DNA of 64,000 bases from Gammaproteobacteria bacterium (GTDB lineage Bacteria > Pseudomonadota > Gammaproteobacteria > Pseudomonadales > Moraxellaceae): NCBI GenBank assembly GCA_028868515.1, contig JAGWUI010000004.1, forward strand, positions 86,297 to 150,296, written 5' to 3'. Every line of letters starts with the position of its first letter. The first letter of the stretch is position 1. A program made the translations under genes and the position numbers. Below are positions 17,118 to 27,977 of this stretch, one piece after another. The notes below the pieces were generated by a model. It ran no database searches, was not told the DNA's origin, and saw only the letters and a program-made list of their open reading frames with translations.

Positions 17118-18008
17118 ATGGCAGAAATTACTGCAAGCATGGTTAAAGAACTGCGTGACCGTACTGGTCTGGGCATGATGGATTGCAAAAAAGCACTTGC
17201 AGAAGCGGGTGGCGACATCGAAGTTGCGATTGACAACATGCGTAAATCAGGTCAAGCAAAAGCGGCTAAAAAAGCAGGTAACATTGCTGCTGATGGCGCA
17301 ATCATCATTGCTCAAGCGGATGGTCGTGCGGTTTTGGTTGAAGTAAACAGCCAAACTGACTTCGTTGCAAAAGACGAAAACTTCACTGTGTTTGCAAACA
17401 AAGTTGCTGACATTGCATTGGCAAACAACACTGCTGATGTTGCTGCAATCGCTGCATTGCCATATGGCGATGGTCAAACTGTTGAAGAAGCACGTGTTGC
17501 TTTGGTTCAAAAAATCGGTGAAAACATCCAAGTTCGTCGTGCGGTTTTGGTTGAAGGTGCAAACCTTGCTTCTTACCGTCACGGTTTGAAAATCGGTGTT
17601 GTGGTTGCATACACTGGTGGTGATGCTGAAACTGGTAAGGGTGTTGCAATGCACGTTGCTGCGTTCAATCCATTGGCAATCAATGCAGAAGACGTACCAG
17701 CTGACGTACTGGCACGCGAAAAAGAAATTTTCGCGGCAAAAGCACGTGAATCAGGCAAACCAGAGGCAATCGTTGAAAAAATGATTACTGGTAGCTTGGA
17801 TAAATATCTGAACGAAGTGACTTTGACTCGTCAAATGTATGTCATCGACAACGAGAAGAAAGTTGGTGATGTATTGAAAGCTGCTGGTCAAACTGTTAAT
17901 ACCATCGTTCGTTTAGAAGTTGGTGAAGGCATCGAGAAGAAAGTAGACGACTTTGCTGCTGAAGTTGCTGCTGCGACTGCTGCTGCATCGGCTGCTGCTG
18001 CAGGCTAA
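17118..18008 (+). CDS. tsf: Translation elongation factor Ts
   Basis: This 296-residue nucleotide exchange factor recharges EF-Tu with GTP. The start at ATG 17118 gives [20 protein letters not shown] after Met, the canonical EF-Ts beginning, with GAGGA at 17106-17110. An ATG two codons earlier is less likely. The [10 protein letters not shown] segment of the core and a C-terminal Ala-rich tail are present. Its own promoter may lie in the 138 bases after the rpsB hairpin. Confidence 0.98.
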   Translation: MAEITASMVKELRDRTGLGMMDCKKALAEAGGDIEVAIDNMRKSGQAKAAKKAGNIAADGAIIIAQADGRAVLVEVNSQTDFVAKDENFTVFANKVADIALANNTADVAAIAALPYGDGQTVEEARVALVQKIGENIQVRRAVLVEGANLASYRHGLKIGVVVAYTGGDAETGKGVAMHVAAFNPLAINAEDVPADVLAREKEIFAAKARESGKPEAIVEKMITGSLDKYLNEVTLTRQMYVIDNEKKVGDVLKAAGQTVNTIVRLEVGEGIEKKVDDFAAEVAAATAAASAAAAG

Positions 18009-18031
18009 TGCGTTAAACAGAATGCTGTAAG

Positions 18032-18065
18032 AAAAACCCCGCTTCGTGCGGGGTTTTGTTTTTTT
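18032..18065 (+). terminator. Intrinsic terminator of tsf
   Basis: AAAAACCCCGC, TTCGT loop, GCGGGGTTTT then GTTTTTTT. Strong GC stem with a T-run, 24 bases after the stop. Confidence 0.92.
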
Positions 18066-18083
18066 ATGTTCTATCGATTAACG

Positions 18084-19367
18084 CTAAGTTTTAGTTGCCG
18101 AAACTAAGTTGAGCTGTTTAAGACATTTTGTGTCGGCGTCATAGGCAATAATAACTCCAGAATTATTATCTTTATCATATTCTATTTTCGATTGAATTTG
18201 ATTCGACGCATCTTGCGGCTTTGCAGTCCAACCTTGATTGAGTAGGCTTGGCTTAATGTCGTTCACATTGATGCACATCCCTGCTGGTGGCGTGGTTCCT
18301 AATGAGCCTGATTGATCACCCCAATCGAATGTAAATATTTCCATATTCTGCCCAAACATCTTCATTGGCATAAGCTTTAGTGAAAAATACCAATCTGTAC
18401 CTGCATGTGCTTGCAAGATTTTTCCTATGATTGGTAGTGTTTCAGTTTGCAGCGTTGTTCCAAACGAATTTTCGATCAATGTTTGATTGAGATTGCCATT
18501 AGGTAGCGCAGTCACTTTTAAAATATTTGACCAAAGTTGCTGCGCTGTAAACGGATATGGAGCATTGTATTTACCATTAGCTGCGGCAGGTGCCGAAAGA
18601 CTAGAGGTTGTTAAACTGGTATTCGTTAAATGAGGGTGACTAATGGAAAATGTTTTAAAGACCATGTAGCAGACAGGCAGCATTAAAGCCATGAGGAGAA
18701 TTTGAATCCATCCCATTACTTTTTCGTGAGAGGGCGTTTGACGTGGTGGGCCGTATTGATTTACTCCAGATGTACCTGGTGCGATGAGGATGTACAGAAA
18801 AAATAAACCATTGACTATAGCTGCTAGGCTGCTGATGAAACTAGAGCCAGGTATGTCACTTATTTTGAGCACTGCGCTTATGATTCCAAATGGGATGGGT
18901 AGTAGCAGTGGGAGTAAAATCCACCAGCCACTACGGTTTAAATCATGCAGACGGCGTACATAAAAGACAAAGTTGTAAATAAGCATAAGAATAATTGGAA
19001 TGCCAATTAGCAGTCCAAATCCAATTCCAATGCTGGCAGGATTATTTGCAAGGGAGCTAAAGTTTCCTGCAACTCCAATGATTATGGCTACGATAGTCAA
19101 TACGAATATGAGAAGGCATATGATTAACGCAAATCCAAGAAATGCTGCCTGTAGTGATAGTCGTCCTAGTCGCCCTTTATAGGAAAATAATGAGTTGCTG
19201 AATGCAGGCAGAGCTGGTGGTTCATCCGAATTTCTGGGCGTGGGTGATTGTGGTGACTTTGATGGTTTGGATAACCAGCTTGATTTTTCTGGTTCTGGAG
19301 GTAAGTACCTTGGGCGTTTCGGAGTATTCGAAGGCGTCGAAGGTGTAGTTTCCATATTGTCACTCAT
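18084..19367 (-). CDS. DUF805 inner-membrane protein with C-terminal soluble domain
   Basis: This 427-residue protein has three parts. Residues 1-60 are Pro/Ser-rich and probably cytoplasmic. Residues ~62-230 are the DUF805 membrane domain: FSYKGRLGRLSLQAAF, the hallmark RRLHDLNRSGWWILLPLLL, and PGTSGVNQYGPP, with about four to five membrane segments and a last one near 220. Residues ~250-427 form a soluble domain of unknown family with three Cys, probably periplasmic. DUF805 has no firm function. The gene is monocistronic, convergent with tsf, and I cannot assign the tail domain. Confidence 0.8.
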   Translation of the reverse strand: MSDNMETTPSTPSNTPKRPRYLPPEPEKSSWLSKPSKSPQSPTPRNSDEPPALPAFSNSLFSYKGRLGRLSLQAAFLGFALIICLLIFVLTIVAIIIGVAGNFSSLANNPASIGIGFGLLIGIPIILMLIYNFVFYVRRLHDLNRSGWWILLPLLLPIPFGIISAVLKISDIPGSSFISSLAAIVNGLFFLYILIAPGTSGVNQYGPPRQTPSHEKVMGWIQILLMALMLPVCYMVFKTFSISHPHLTNTSLTTSSLSAPAAANGKYNAPYPFTAQQLWSNILKVTALPNGNLNQTLIENSFGTTLQTETLPIIGKILQAHAGTDWYFSLKLMPMKMFGQNMEIFTFDWGDQSGSLGTTPPAGMCINVNDIKPSLLNQGWTAKPQDASNQIQSKIEYDKDNNSGVIIAYDADTKCLKQLNLVSATKT

Positions 19368-19695
19368 CTTTTTTATAGTCCTATTTGCAAATCTTTTTTA
19401 AATTCAAGGTTCTGTTTTTATCATGACTTTGTTGCAAATACCATCTCAATCACGACATGCGGTTGCTTAAACAAGATAAATTTCAGCATTAGAAAAAACA
19501 TAACTCGATTAAACACCATAAATACACCAAAAATCATGCACGTCTATGCTTACGTTCATCGTCGCCATTTGTTACCATGCCTCACCGTAAATCAAAGTGA
19601 TTTACGTTCGCGCGATCTCGCATGAAGATGCGATCAAGATTGCGTTTTGTTGTGCCTCAATCAATCTCAGTTTTATTCTATTTGGAGTGCCCGTC
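19368..19695. other. Intergenic region before pyrH, no gene seen
   Basis: These 328 bases separate divergent DUF805 and pyrH genes. A longer open frame runs into pyrH from 19597 but lacks a better start. A weak promoter candidate, TTGTGC with TATTCT 18 bases on (around 19650-19680), lies close to the pyrH start. I see no RNA gene or repeat. Confidence 0.35.
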
Positions 19696-20427
19696 ATGAC
19701 AGAAAAAAGCCCACGCTTTTCGCGAATTTTATTGAAGCTGTCTGGTGAGGCATTGGCAGGTAATAAAGACATGGGGATTGATGCCAATATCCTCGATCAG
19801 ATGAGTTTAGCCATTGCACACTTGGTTGGTTTAGGCGTACAAGTGGGTATTGTTGTTGGCGGTGGTAATCTCTACCGTGGTAGTCAGCTACAAAAAGAAG
19901 GCTTGGTTGGTCGCGTAACAGGTGACCAAATGGGTATGCTGGCAACGGTCATGAATGGTTTGGCAATGCGTGATGCGCTCGAACGTCGCAATATCAAAAC
20001 ACGTTTAATGTCGGCAACTGCAATTAATGGTGTGGTTGAACAGTATTCAAGTCGCAATGCAATCCGTTTCTTGAAAGCAGGCGATGTGTGTATTTTTGTC
20101 GGTGGAACGGGTAATCCATTCTTCACAACTGATACTGCAGCATGTTTGCGCGGTATTGAAATTGAAGCAAAACTGATTTTGAAAGCGACTAAAGTCGATG
20201 GTGTCTATAATAAAGACCCGAATAAATTTGAAGATGCTGTTCGTTATGAGCGTTTGACCTTTGATCAAGTGCTTGATGAAAAATTGGAAGTTATGGATTT
20301 AACTGCGATTTGTTTGTGCCGCGACCATGATGTACCGCTCCAAGTGTTTAATATGAATAAACCAGGTGCGCTGCTGAATGTGGTTATGGGCGGAGATGAA
20401 GGAACGCAAGTGAGTCGATCACTCTAA
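19696..20427 (+). CDS. pyrH: UMP kinase
   Basis: This 243-residue amino-acid-kinase-fold enzyme phosphorylates UMP to UDP. The start at ATG 19696 (GGAG at 19684-19687) gives [19 protein letters not shown] after Met. Family motifs follow: [48 protein letters not shown] and [12 protein letters not shown]. It opens the translation and lipid synthesis block, in the conserved order tsf, pyrH, frr, uppS, although here the DUF805 gene interrupts between tsf and pyrH. Confidence 0.97.
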   Translation: MTEKSPRFSRILLKLSGEALAGNKDMGIDANILDQMSLAIAHLVGLGVQVGIVVGGGNLYRGSQLQKEGLVGRVTGDQMGMLATVMNGLAMRDALERRNIKTRLMSATAINGVVEQYSSRNAIRFLKAGDVCIFVGGTGNPFFTTDTAACLRGIEIEAKLILKATKVDGVYNKDPNKFEDAVRYERLTFDQVLDEKLEVMDLTAICLCRDHDVPLQVFNMNKPGALLNVVMGGDEGTQVSRSL

Positions 20428-20441
20428 AAGAAGCTTCTTTT
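20426..20441 (+). other. 16-bp palindrome overlapping the pyrH stop
   Basis: AAAAGAAGCTTCTTTT is a perfect palindrome that includes the last bases of the pyrH stop codon and is followed by T-rich sequence. It may act as a weak attenuator before frr. Confidence 0.35.
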
Positions 20442-20584
20442 GGAGATGTTTCTTTTAGTCTGTTGCTTCTTTTGCATGAATAGGTTTAGTTATTAAATAA
20501 TCGTGATGCGTTGTTGAGTTTGCAAGTAAATAGCTGCCAAAAAGGTTGGCATCAAACAACGTATCCAAAATGAAGGAAATGAAT

Positions 20585-21139
20585 ATGTTAAATGATCTGA
20601 AAAAAGACGGCGAAATTCGAATGAAGAAGAGCCTTGATTCGCTTGAATCGGGTTTCTCTCGTGTACGCACAGGTCGCGCACATCCAGCTATGCTGAAAGA
20701 TGTCATGGTGCCTTATTACGGTTCAGACGTGCCTCTAAATCAAGTGGCAAATATTGGTGTCGATGATTCGCGCACGTTGGTGGTACAGCCTTTTGAGCGC
20801 AGTATGGTTGGTGCGGTTGATAAAGCAATTCGTGAAAGTGATTTGGGTTTAAATCCTATTTCTGGTGACGTGATTCGTGTTCCGCTGCCAGCGCTGACTG
20901 AAGAAACCCGTAAAAATATGCAAAAGCTTGCACGCGGTGAAGCTGAAAATGCACGCGTAGCTATCCGTAACATCCGCCGTGATATTTTGGGCGATGTCAA
21001 AGATTTATTAAAAGAAAAAGAAATTTCTGAAGATGATGAACGTCGTGCAAGTGAAGAAATACAAAAACTCACTGATAAATACATTGCTGAAGTCGAAAAA
21101 CAGTTAGCGGCAAAAGAAGCCGAATTGTTGCAGGTTTAA
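20585..21139 (+). CDS. frr: Ribosome recycling factor
   Basis: At 184 residues it is almost the length of the E. coli protein (185). The start at ATG 20585 is set by AAGGAAA at 20573-20579 and gives [20 protein letters not shown]; the open frame continues upstream with further Met codons but no better site. The motifs [35 protein letters not shown] and [10 protein letters not shown] are intact. With EF-G it splits post-termination ribosomes. Confidence 0.97.
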   Translation: MLNDLKKDGEIRMKKSLDSLESGFSRVRTGRAHPAMLKDVMVPYYGSDVPLNQVANIGVDDSRTLVVQPFERSMVGAVDKAIRESDLGLNPISGDVIRVPLPALTEETRKNMQKLARGEAENARVAIRNIRRDILGDVKDLLKEKEISEDDERRASEEIQKLTDKYIAEVEKQLAAKEAELLQV

Positions 21140-21144
21140 TTCTT

Positions 21145-21954
21145 TTGTCAGCGCCTGATTTAACCGATCGTCCAAAAGGGCATAACCCGAATTTGCCACG
21201 TCATGTTGCGATCATTATGGATGGCAACAATCGTTATGGTCGCCAGCATCATTTGATGAATGGTGGTGGTCATGTGGCGGGTAAAGATCAATTCGATTTG
21301 ATCGCTCAACATGCTCGCAATATCGGCATTGAAGTCCTGACAGTATTTGCATTCTCTAGTGAAAACTGGCGTCGTCCGCCTGATGAAGTTGAGTTGTTAA
21401 TGCAATTGTTTGAGCAGGTGGTGCAAGAACAAGTGCCACGCATGATCGAACAGCGTATTTCGATGCGTTTTATCGGGGATCGTTCGAAATTGTCAGATCG
21501 CTTGCAAGAGCTGATGTTGATTGCTGAGCATAAAACTGCGCCAAACGCCCAAATGACGATGGTGATTGCAGTCAGCTATGGTGGCTTGTGGGATATGGCT
21601 CAAGCTGCAAAACGATTAGCACAGGCAGTTCAGGCTGGGACAATGTCGGTTGATGATATTGATGAAGTCAGTATGCAACAGTGCGTAGAAATCGGTGATT
21701 TGCCTCCTGTGGATTTGTTGATCCGTACAGGTGGTGAGTATCGCTTATCCAACTTTGTGCTATGGCAAGCAGCGTATGCGGAGCTCTACTTTACGGATAC
21801 GTTATGGCCTGCATTTGATACAGCCGAATTTGATCGTGCATTAGGTCAATTTTCATTTCGTGAGCGTCGTTTTGGACGCACCAGTGAGCAGGTTTCTGAA
21901 TATCTATTTTCTGAACCTCAATCTGATCAAAAATCCAATAATAATTCACAGTAG
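21145..21954 (+). CDS. uppS: Undecaprenyl diphosphate synthase
   Basis: This 269-residue cis-prenyltransferase makes C55-PP, the lipid carrier for peptidoglycan and O-antigen. The catalytic Asp26 is in IIMDGNNRYG, at the E. coli position, which supports TTG 21145 as the start five bases after the frr stop; no ATG or GTG fits. FAFSSENWRRPPDEV and DLLIRTGGEYRLSNFVLWQ are intact. The NNRYG variant in place of NGRWA is known in the Acinetobacter group. It lies directly upstream of cdsA. Confidence 0.96.
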   Translation: MSAPDLTDRPKGHNPNLPRHVAIIMDGNNRYGRQHHLMNGGGHVAGKDQFDLIAQHARNIGIEVLTVFAFSSENWRRPPDEVELLMQLFEQVVQEQVPRMIEQRISMRFIGDRSKLSDRLQELMLIAEHKTAPNAQMTMVIAVSYGGLWDMAQAAKRLAQAVQAGTMSVDDIDEVSMQQCVEIGDLPPVDLLIRTGGEYRLSNFVLWQAAYAELYFTDTLWPAFDTAEFDRALGQFSFRERRFGRTSEQVSEYLFSEPQSDQKSNNNSQ

Positions 21955-21963
21955 GAATGTCAC

Positions 21964-22779
21964 ATGCTTGAGCGAATTCGGACAGGGCTGATCTTAATTG
22001 CAATCGTATTGCTATGTATGTTTGCAACAAAAAGTCCTATTCCTATGATTTTGCTCATGCTGGTTGTGCTGTCGGTTGGTGCATCAGAGTGGACGAAGTT
22101 TGGAAAAAATGCTGGACAGCCTTATCAATATCCAAATTTATTTGTTGCGATCAATCTATTGCTTGCGATAGGTGTTTATGGTTTGAGTCGTTATTGTCCT
22201 GTAATTTGGCCTAGTGTATGGGCTGTAACGGCTGTCTTCTGGTTGTCAGCATTTGTTACGGTGCGTCGTTATCCACTCGCTGGAATTACATCTGAACGCT
22301 GGTTACCTTTAATCGGGACATTGCTTCTTATTTCATCGACACTTGCAATTTATAGTCTATGGGCAAACTCTCCATGGTGGCTGATGTATTTGTTTGCATT
22401 GGTGTGGGTGGCGGATAGTGGCGCGTATTTTTCAGGCAAAGCTTTTGGTAAGCATAAACTGATTCCTGATGTGAGTCCGAATAAGACAATAGAAGGTTTG
22501 GTCGGTGGGCTTGCGCTGACAACATGTGTGATCGTTGCTGTGGCATATTATCGACATTTAGCGGGTACGAGTTTGGTGGGTTTTATTTTGTTATCCATGG
22601 TTGTCGTATTGGCATCTGTTTTGGGTGATTTATTTGAATCATTGCTGAAGCGTAAAGCGAATATTAAAGATTCAGGAAGCTTACTGCCTGGTCATGGTGG
22701 TGTGTTGGATCGAATAGATTCTTTGCTTGCCGCAGCACCAATTTTTGCATTGGGATTTTGGTTGGCTGGAGGATTCTAG
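21964..22779 (+). CDS. cdsA: Phosphatidate cytidylyltransferase
   Basis: This 271-residue integral membrane enzyme makes CDP-diacylglycerol from phosphatidate and CTP, the entry to phospholipid synthesis. About seven to eight hydrophobic segments span the chain. The CDP-transferase signature [20 protein letters not shown] then DRIDSLLAA is at the C-terminus. It follows uppS by 9 bases, and its end overlaps the dxr ribosome binding site. Confidence 0.96.
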   Translation: MLERIRTGLILIAIVLLCMFATKSPIPMILLMLVVLSVGASEWTKFGKNAGQPYQYPNLFVAINLLLAIGVYGLSRYCPVIWPSVWAVTAVFWLSAFVTVRRYPLAGITSERWLPLIGTLLLISSTLAIYSLWANSPWWLMYLFALVWVADSGAYFSGKAFGKHKLIPDVSPNKTIEGLVGGLALTTCVIVAVAYYRHLAGTSLVGFILLSMVVVLASVLGDLFESLLKRKANIKDSGSLLPGHGGVLDRIDSLLAAAPIFALGFWLAGGF

Positions 22780-22781
22780 TC

Positions 22782-24029
22782 GTGCAAACCGATGAGCAAA
22801 TTGTAGGTTCAACGCGATCGGCTAAGCAAACATCTAGGCAAAATGTTTGTATTCTAGGTGCGACTGGTTCGATCGGGGAAAGTACGCTTAAAGTCCTTAC
22901 GCTACATTCAGATCAATATCATGTGTTTGCATTAAGTGGTCATAGTCGCTTAGATCAGCTTGCTGAATTGTGTGCAAAATATCGTCCGACTTATGTTGCT
23001 GTGCCAGCAGATAAGGGTGATGCGTTTGCGAAAGATTTAAGGCATAGATTCCCAGATGTAGAAATACCGACAATCCTAGAAGGGGAGCTCGGTCTAAAAC
23101 AGATTGCATCACATCCTGATGTCAATGTAGTGATGGCCGCAATTGTTGGTGCTGCGGGTCTTGAGCCAACGCTGGCTGCAGTTCAGGCAGGTAAACGCGT
23201 TTTGCTTGCGAACAAAGAAGCACTCGTGATGGCAGGCAATTTATTTATGGATTGTGTGCGTCGTTCGGGTGCGATGCTGTTACCTGTCGATTCAGAACAT
23301 AATGCAATCTTTCAGTGCCTTCCTTCAGATTATTTTCAAACGACTGAAAGATTCCAAAATCAATCTTCTCGCGCAGGTGTTTCACAGATTTTACTCACGG
23401 CATCGGGTGGACCATTTCGTCAATTTGATTTGCAGCAGCTTGAACAGGTCACGCCAGAGCAGGCCTGTAAACATCCAAATTGGGTGATGGGCCAAAAAAT
23501 TTCCGTTGATTCTGCAACGCTGATGAATAAAGGCTTAGAGTTAATCGAAGCTTGTCATTTATTTGATTTACCGCCTGAGCGAGTGACTGTGGTTGTGCAT
23601 CCACAAAGTATTATCCATTCTCTGGTGCAATATGTGGATGGTTCGACTTTAGCGCAGATGGGCAACCCTGATATGTGTACGCCCATCGCACATGCATTAG
23701 CATGGCCTAAACGGATTGATGCAGGTGTTGCTCCTTTAGATTTGTTTCAGGTGGCGACACTTCAGTTTGAAAAGCCCGATGAGGTTCGTTTTCCTTGTAT
23801 ACGATTGGCGCGGGAAGCGATGCAAGCAGGTGGAACAACGCCAACAGTACTGAATGCGGCGAATGAAGTTGCTGTTGCTGCTTTTCTCGCCAAAAAGATT
23901 AAATTTTGTGAAATTCCTCGCATTATTGAGTCGGTTATTACACAACTACCGATGACCCCAGCACGAGACCTTGCCACAATCCTGCATTACGACACTACTG
24001 CAAGACAGATTGCAGGGAGTTTATTGTAG
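22782..24029 (+). CDS. dxr: 1-deoxy-D-xylulose-5-phosphate reductoisomerase
   Basis: This 415-residue enzyme converts DXP to MEP with NADPH, the second step of the MEP isoprenoid pathway. GTG 22782 is chosen because GGAGG at 22768-22772 sits nine bases before it, although an upstream in-frame start exists. Motifs: [19 protein letters not shown] for [39 protein letters not shown] and [10 protein letters not shown]. The N-terminus carries about 20 extra residues before the Rossmann fold. Its product feeds ispD and ispF at 58.6-59.8 kb and, through them, uppS. Confidence 0.96.
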   Translation: MQTDEQIVGSTRSAKQTSRQNVCILGATGSIGESTLKVLTLHSDQYHVFALSGHSRLDQLAELCAKYRPTYVAVPADKGDAFAKDLRHRFPDVEIPTILEGELGLKQIASHPDVNVVMAAIVGAAGLEPTLAAVQAGKRVLLANKEALVMAGNLFMDCVRRSGAMLLPVDSEHNAIFQCLPSDYFQTTERFQNQSSRAGVSQILLTASGGPFRQFDLQQLEQVTPEQACKHPNWVMGQKISVDSATLMNKGLELIEACHLFDLPPERVTVVVHPQSIIHSLVQYVDGSTLAQMGNPDMCTPIAHALAWPKRIDAGVAPLDLFQVATLQFEKPDEVRFPCIRLAREAMQAGGTTPTVLNAANEVAVAAFLAKKIKFCEIPRIIESVITQLPMTPARDLATILHYDTTARQIAGSLL

Positions 24030-24075
24030 GAAAGGTTCATAGTTATTGATTTTTATTAGGTAAATACGCGAATTC

Positions 24076-25440
24076 ATGAGTGTTTTTCAAATCGTTCTTG
24101 CAGCCTTACTCCTTTTGGGGCCTTTAGTGGCAATCCATGAGTTTGGTCATTTTTGGGTAGCTCGACGATTTGGGATCAAAGTTCTGACTTTTTCGATTGG
24201 TTTCGGGCCTGCATTGTTAAAACGACGTGGAAAAGACGGCGTACTCTATCAGTTTGCCGCAATTCCGTTGGGCGGTTTTGTTCGGATGGCCGATGAGCGA
24301 GAAGGTGAGGTTCCTGAAGAAGACATTCCTCGTGCGTTTAATCGCCAACCGCCTTTAGTTCGCATGGCAGTTGTTGCGGCAGGGCCATTGATTAATTTGC
24401 TGTTTGCAATTTTCCTATTCTGGATTTTGTATTTACCACAAAGTGAACAAATTAATACGCGAGTTTGGCAGGTAGAGCCAAATTCACCAGCAGCGATTGC
24501 GGGTGTGCAAGTCGGAGATTTAATTACCGCTGTAGACGGTCGATCTGCACTAGATTGGGAAAAATTAAATTACGCGTTGATTGAACGAATGGGGGAGACT
24601 GGTAACATCGCCCTGACGGTTAATCATCTGGGTCATGACACGACTTATCAGCTTCCGATTAAGAATTTCCTGCGAACGAGTGGTGCGGATCCTTTAGCCC
24701 AATTAGGTTTTTACCCTTATCAGCCAAAAATTACAGCCATTGTTGGTGAGGTTCAGCCAGATGGTGCTGGTGCAAAGCAAGGTCTGCAGGTGGGTGATCG
24801 TTTTGTAAGTATTAATGGTTCGCCAGTCACGGATTGGTTGTCTCTGACACGATTTATTCACGCACATCCAGAGCAAACGCTATCTGTTGTGATTGAGCGT
24901 AAAGGTGTAGAGCAAGTTTTAAAATTGACACCTGCAGCAAAGCGAGATGATTTTGGTGTCAAGATGGGCTTGCTCGGAATTTTTCCTCAAGTTGATAAGA
25001 ATCAAAACTACCAAATTCCTGCGGAATATAAGCAGATTATCCAGCATGATCCATTGACAGCATTGAGCCTTGCTATTCAAAAGACGTGGAACTTATCTGC
25101 ATTAACCATTACATCATTTTGGAAAATGTTGAGTGGTTTAATCGGGTTGAATAATATTTCTGGTCCAATCACGATTGCCAAAGTTGCGGGACACACTGCG
25201 CATATGGGTTGGCAGGCTTTTGTCGGTTTTATGGCAGTGATGAGCGTGAGCTTAGGTATTTTGAATTTGTTGCCAATTCCAATTTTAGATGGTGGGCAAT
25301 TTGTGTATTTTTCAATTGAAGCGATCCTTGGACGTCCTGTTCCAGAGCGTTTCCAACAAATAGGTTTACGTGTCGGTCTGGCTATGCTTGGCATGCTAAT
25401 GATTGTTGCGATATTTAATGATCTAACACGGTTATTTTAG
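24076..25440 (+). CDS. rseP: RseP site-2 intramembrane zinc metalloprotease
   Basis: This 454-residue inner-membrane protease cleaves the anti-sigma factor RseA within the membrane in envelope stress signalling. The zinc motif HEFGH is at residues 21-25 in the first membrane helix. Two PDZ domains follow (about 125-195 and 215-285, the second with GAGAKQGLQVGDRFVSING). The C-terminal helix holds the third zinc ligand in NLLPIPILDGGQF. The rseP-bamA-skp order is widely conserved. Confidence 0.97.
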   Translation: MSVFQIVLAALLLLGPLVAIHEFGHFWVARRFGIKVLTFSIGFGPALLKRRGKDGVLYQFAAIPLGGFVRMADEREGEVPEEDIPRAFNRQPPLVRMAVVAAGPLINLLFAIFLFWILYLPQSEQINTRVWQVEPNSPAAIAGVQVGDLITAVDGRSALDWEKLNYALIERMGETGNIALTVNHLGHDTTYQLPIKNFLRTSGADPLAQLGFYPYQPKITAIVGEVQPDGAGAKQGLQVGDRFVSINGSPVTDWLSLTRFIHAHPEQTLSVVIERKGVEQVLKLTPAAKRDDFGVKMGLLGIFPQVDKNQNYQIPAEYKQIIQHDPLTALSLAIQKTWNLSALTITSFWKMLSGLIGLNNISGPITIAKVAGHTAHMGWQAFVGFMAVMSVSLGILNLLPIPILDGGQFVYFSIEAILGRPVPERFQQIGLRVGLAMLGMLMIVAIFNDLTRLF

Positions 25441-25502
25441 TTTGTTGATTGGCGCGTGTTAGGTTTTCTTAAAATTTTTAGTTTGAAGCGGATAATGTTG
25501 GC

Positions 25503-27926
25503 ATGAAGCATCCTTTAGCACTACTGCCCTTAGCAATAGCGACCAGTATGATGGCCGCAGCAATTCCCATGATTGCCTATGCTGAAACAGCACCTAATAG
25601 TTTTGTTGCAAAAGATATTCGGATTGATGGTTTAGTTCGGTTGTCTCAAGCGAGCATTGCTTCGTTTTTGCCGATAGCGAGCGGGGATACCATTACGGAT
25701 CAAAAAACCGCAGATGCGATTCGTGTGCTATACGCCAGCGGAAATTTTGACGACGTTCAGGCTTCACGTGATCAAGACGTGCTTGTTTTTAAAGTGATTG
25801 AGCGTCCAGTTATTGCATCGATTACGTTGAGAGGAAACAAACTCATTCCTTCCGACTCACTGTTGAAGGGTCTGAAAAGTGGTGGTATTACTGAAGGAGA
25901 GCTATTAAAGCGCTCTTCCTTGCAAGTGGTCAAGAATGAGCTTGAGCAACAGTATATTCAACAAGGTCGCTACAATGCTCAAGTAACCATTGAAACTACC
26001 GCTAAGCCGAATAATCGGGCAGATGTCATTTTCAAGATTTATGAAGGTGATGCGGCGAAAGTTTTTAATATTCAAGTCATCGGTAATCATGTGTTTTCAG
26101 ATGATGAGATTAAACGTGCATTCGATATTAAGTCGAGTAGTTGGTCTTCAATTTTGACGCGTGATGATCGTTATGCGCGTGAGAAGATGAATTCGAGCTT
26201 AGAAAATTTAAAAGCCTTGTATTTAAATAAAGGCTATATCCATTACGCATTGAATAGCGCGCAACTGAATATTAGTGAAGATAAGAAAACGATTTTTATT
26301 GAAGTCAGTGTGACAGAGGGTGCTCAATACAAGTTTGGCGAAACCAAGTTTTTGGGTGAGACATTATTTAAGCCTGATGACTTAAAGCAATTGGTTGTTT
26401 ATAAGTCTGGTTCGACTTTCTCGCAAGAGCAAGTCGTGGCAACAAAAGTGTTGCTGGGTAAAAAATATGGAAATAACGGATATTACTTCGCTGATATTAG
26501 TGCAATTCCAGAAATAGATGAAACCACAAAAACGGTTACCATGAACTATGCGGTTAATCCAGGCAAACAAGTTTATGTTCGCCGAATTAACTTTAAAGGT
26601 AATGAAAAGACTGCTGACAATGTCCTTCGACGTGAAATGCGCCAACTTGAAGGCTCTCTCGCATCAAATGACAAAATTGATCTCTCGAAGACCCGCTTAG
26701 AGCGCACGGGATTCTTCAAGACGGTGACCATTGATACGGTGCGTGTTCCAAATACCAGTGATCAGATTGATGTGAACGTGAGTGTTGAGGAGCAACCTTC
26801 TGGAAGCAGTAGTATTTCTGTGGGTTATTCTCAATTTGGTGGGATTACTTTTCAATTCGGAATTAATCAAACGAACTTTTTTGGTACTGGTAATCAAGTC
26901 GGTCTGGATATTACACGTTCGCAAGTTTTAGATAATTATAATATTAATATACTAGATCCCTATTTTACATCTGATGGTGTAAGTCGTGGTTTTAATTTTT
27001 ATGTAAGGAATACTAAACTCGATCCATCGCTAAGCGTTCAGCGCTATTATGATGATGCCAAAGGTGCTTCAATGACGTTTGGGTATCCTGTAGATGAAAC
27101 CAAGAACGTGAGTGCCACTTTAAATATTGATAATACCGATATTAAAACAACTTCCTTTGTATCTAAGGTGGCTCAGGATTATTTAACATCGCATGGTGCA
27201 ACGAATCAATCTGGTGATCCTACGGCACCAATTTATAATCAAAATTTTATGACATATAATCTTAGTTTATCATGGGCTTATAGTACGTTGAATCGTCCGG
27301 TTCTTGCGACGAGTGGAACGTCCCATCAGATTTCCTTGGATATGACGATTCCAGGTAGTGATCTTCAATATCAGCGTGTTACATATACTGGACAGACATT
27401 TATGTCTCTTCCAACGCATTATTTCGATAGTTTTTTATTGCGAGCCTATGCGAAGATGGGCGTCGGGCATGATTTGCCGTTTTGGAAGAACTATTTTGCA
27501 GGTGGTTATGGTTCAGTCCGAGGTTATCAAGATTACACCCTTGGGCCTTTAAGTAATGGGATTGGCTATTGTAATGGCGGAACAACGACTTGCCCTGATC
27601 CATATCCAGAGTCAGTTGGTGGCAATGCAATGATTACTGGTGGACTTGAACTCGTCTTGCCAATTCCGTACGCCGGAGATTGGGCTCGGCAGATTCGCCC
27701 AGTCCTGTTCTTTGAAGGTGGACAAGTCTTTGATATATCGGGTGTTACAAGTACATCGGCAAGTAATTATAAGTTTGGTGTTGATAACTTTAGATATAGT
27801 GCGGGCTTTGGTATTACATGGATTACTTTGATTGGACCGATTGCGCTGAGTTACGCTCAACCAATTAACTCCAAGCCTGGTGACCAGATTCAGCGTTTCC
27901 AGTTTGCAATTGGTCGCGTATTTTAA
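25503..27926 (+). CDS. bamA: Outer membrane protein assembly factor BamA
   Basis: This 807-residue Omp85 protein folds beta-barrels into the outer membrane. It has a signal peptide of ~27 residues ending IAYA before ETAP, then five POTRA domains to about residue 420 (the first begins FVAKDIRIDGLVRLSQASI). A 16-strand barrel follows, with the conserved VRGYQ motif in GSVRGYQDY and a terminal Phe in FAIGRVF for its own recognition. Length is typical of the family. Confidence 0.98.
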   Translation: MKHPLALLPLAIATSMMAAAIPMIAYAETAPNSFVAKDIRIDGLVRLSQASIASFLPIASGDTITDQKTADAIRVLYASGNFDDVQASRDQDVLVFKVIERPVIASITLRGNKLIPSDSLLKGLKSGGITEGELLKRSSLQVVKNELEQQYIQQGRYNAQVTIETTAKPNNRADVIFKIYEGDAAKVFNIQVIGNHVFSDDEIKRAFDIKSSSWSSILTRDDRYAREKMNSSLENLKALYLNKGYIHYALNSAQLNISEDKKTIFIEVSVTEGAQYKFGETKFLGETLFKPDDLKQLVVYKSGSTFSQEQVVATKVLLGKKYGNNGYYFADISAIPEIDETTKTVTMNYAVNPGKQVYVRRINFKGNEKTADNVLRREMRQLEGSLASNDKIDLSKTRLERTGFFKTVTIDTVRVPNTSDQIDVNVSVEEQPSGSSSISVGYSQFGGITFQFGINQTNFFGTGNQVGLDITRSQVLDNYNINILDPYFTSDGVSRGFNFYVRNTKLDPSLSVQRYYDDAKGASMTFGYPVDETKNVSATLNIDNTDIKTTSFVSKVAQDYLTSHGATNQSGDPTAPIYNQNFMTYNLSLSWAYSTLNRPVLATSGTSHQISLDMTIPGSDLQYQRVTYTGQTFMSLPTHYFDSFLLRAYAKMGVGHDLPFWKNYFAGGYGSVRGYQDYTLGPLSNGIGYCNGGTTTCPDPYPESVGGNAMITGGLELVLPIPYAGDWARQIRPVLFFEGGQVFDISGVTSTSASNYKFGVDNFRYSAGFGITWITLIGPIALSYAQPINSKPGDQIQRFQFAIGRVF

Positions 27927-27977
27927 ATTTTTGTTTGTTTTTATTTGTTTTGCATGCATTTTACAAGGAGATACATA

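Noticed and set aside
17247..17654. 135-codon minus-strand frame inside tsf
   Set aside because: It is a shadow of the strongly biased codons of tsf; EF-Ts is certain on the plus strand.
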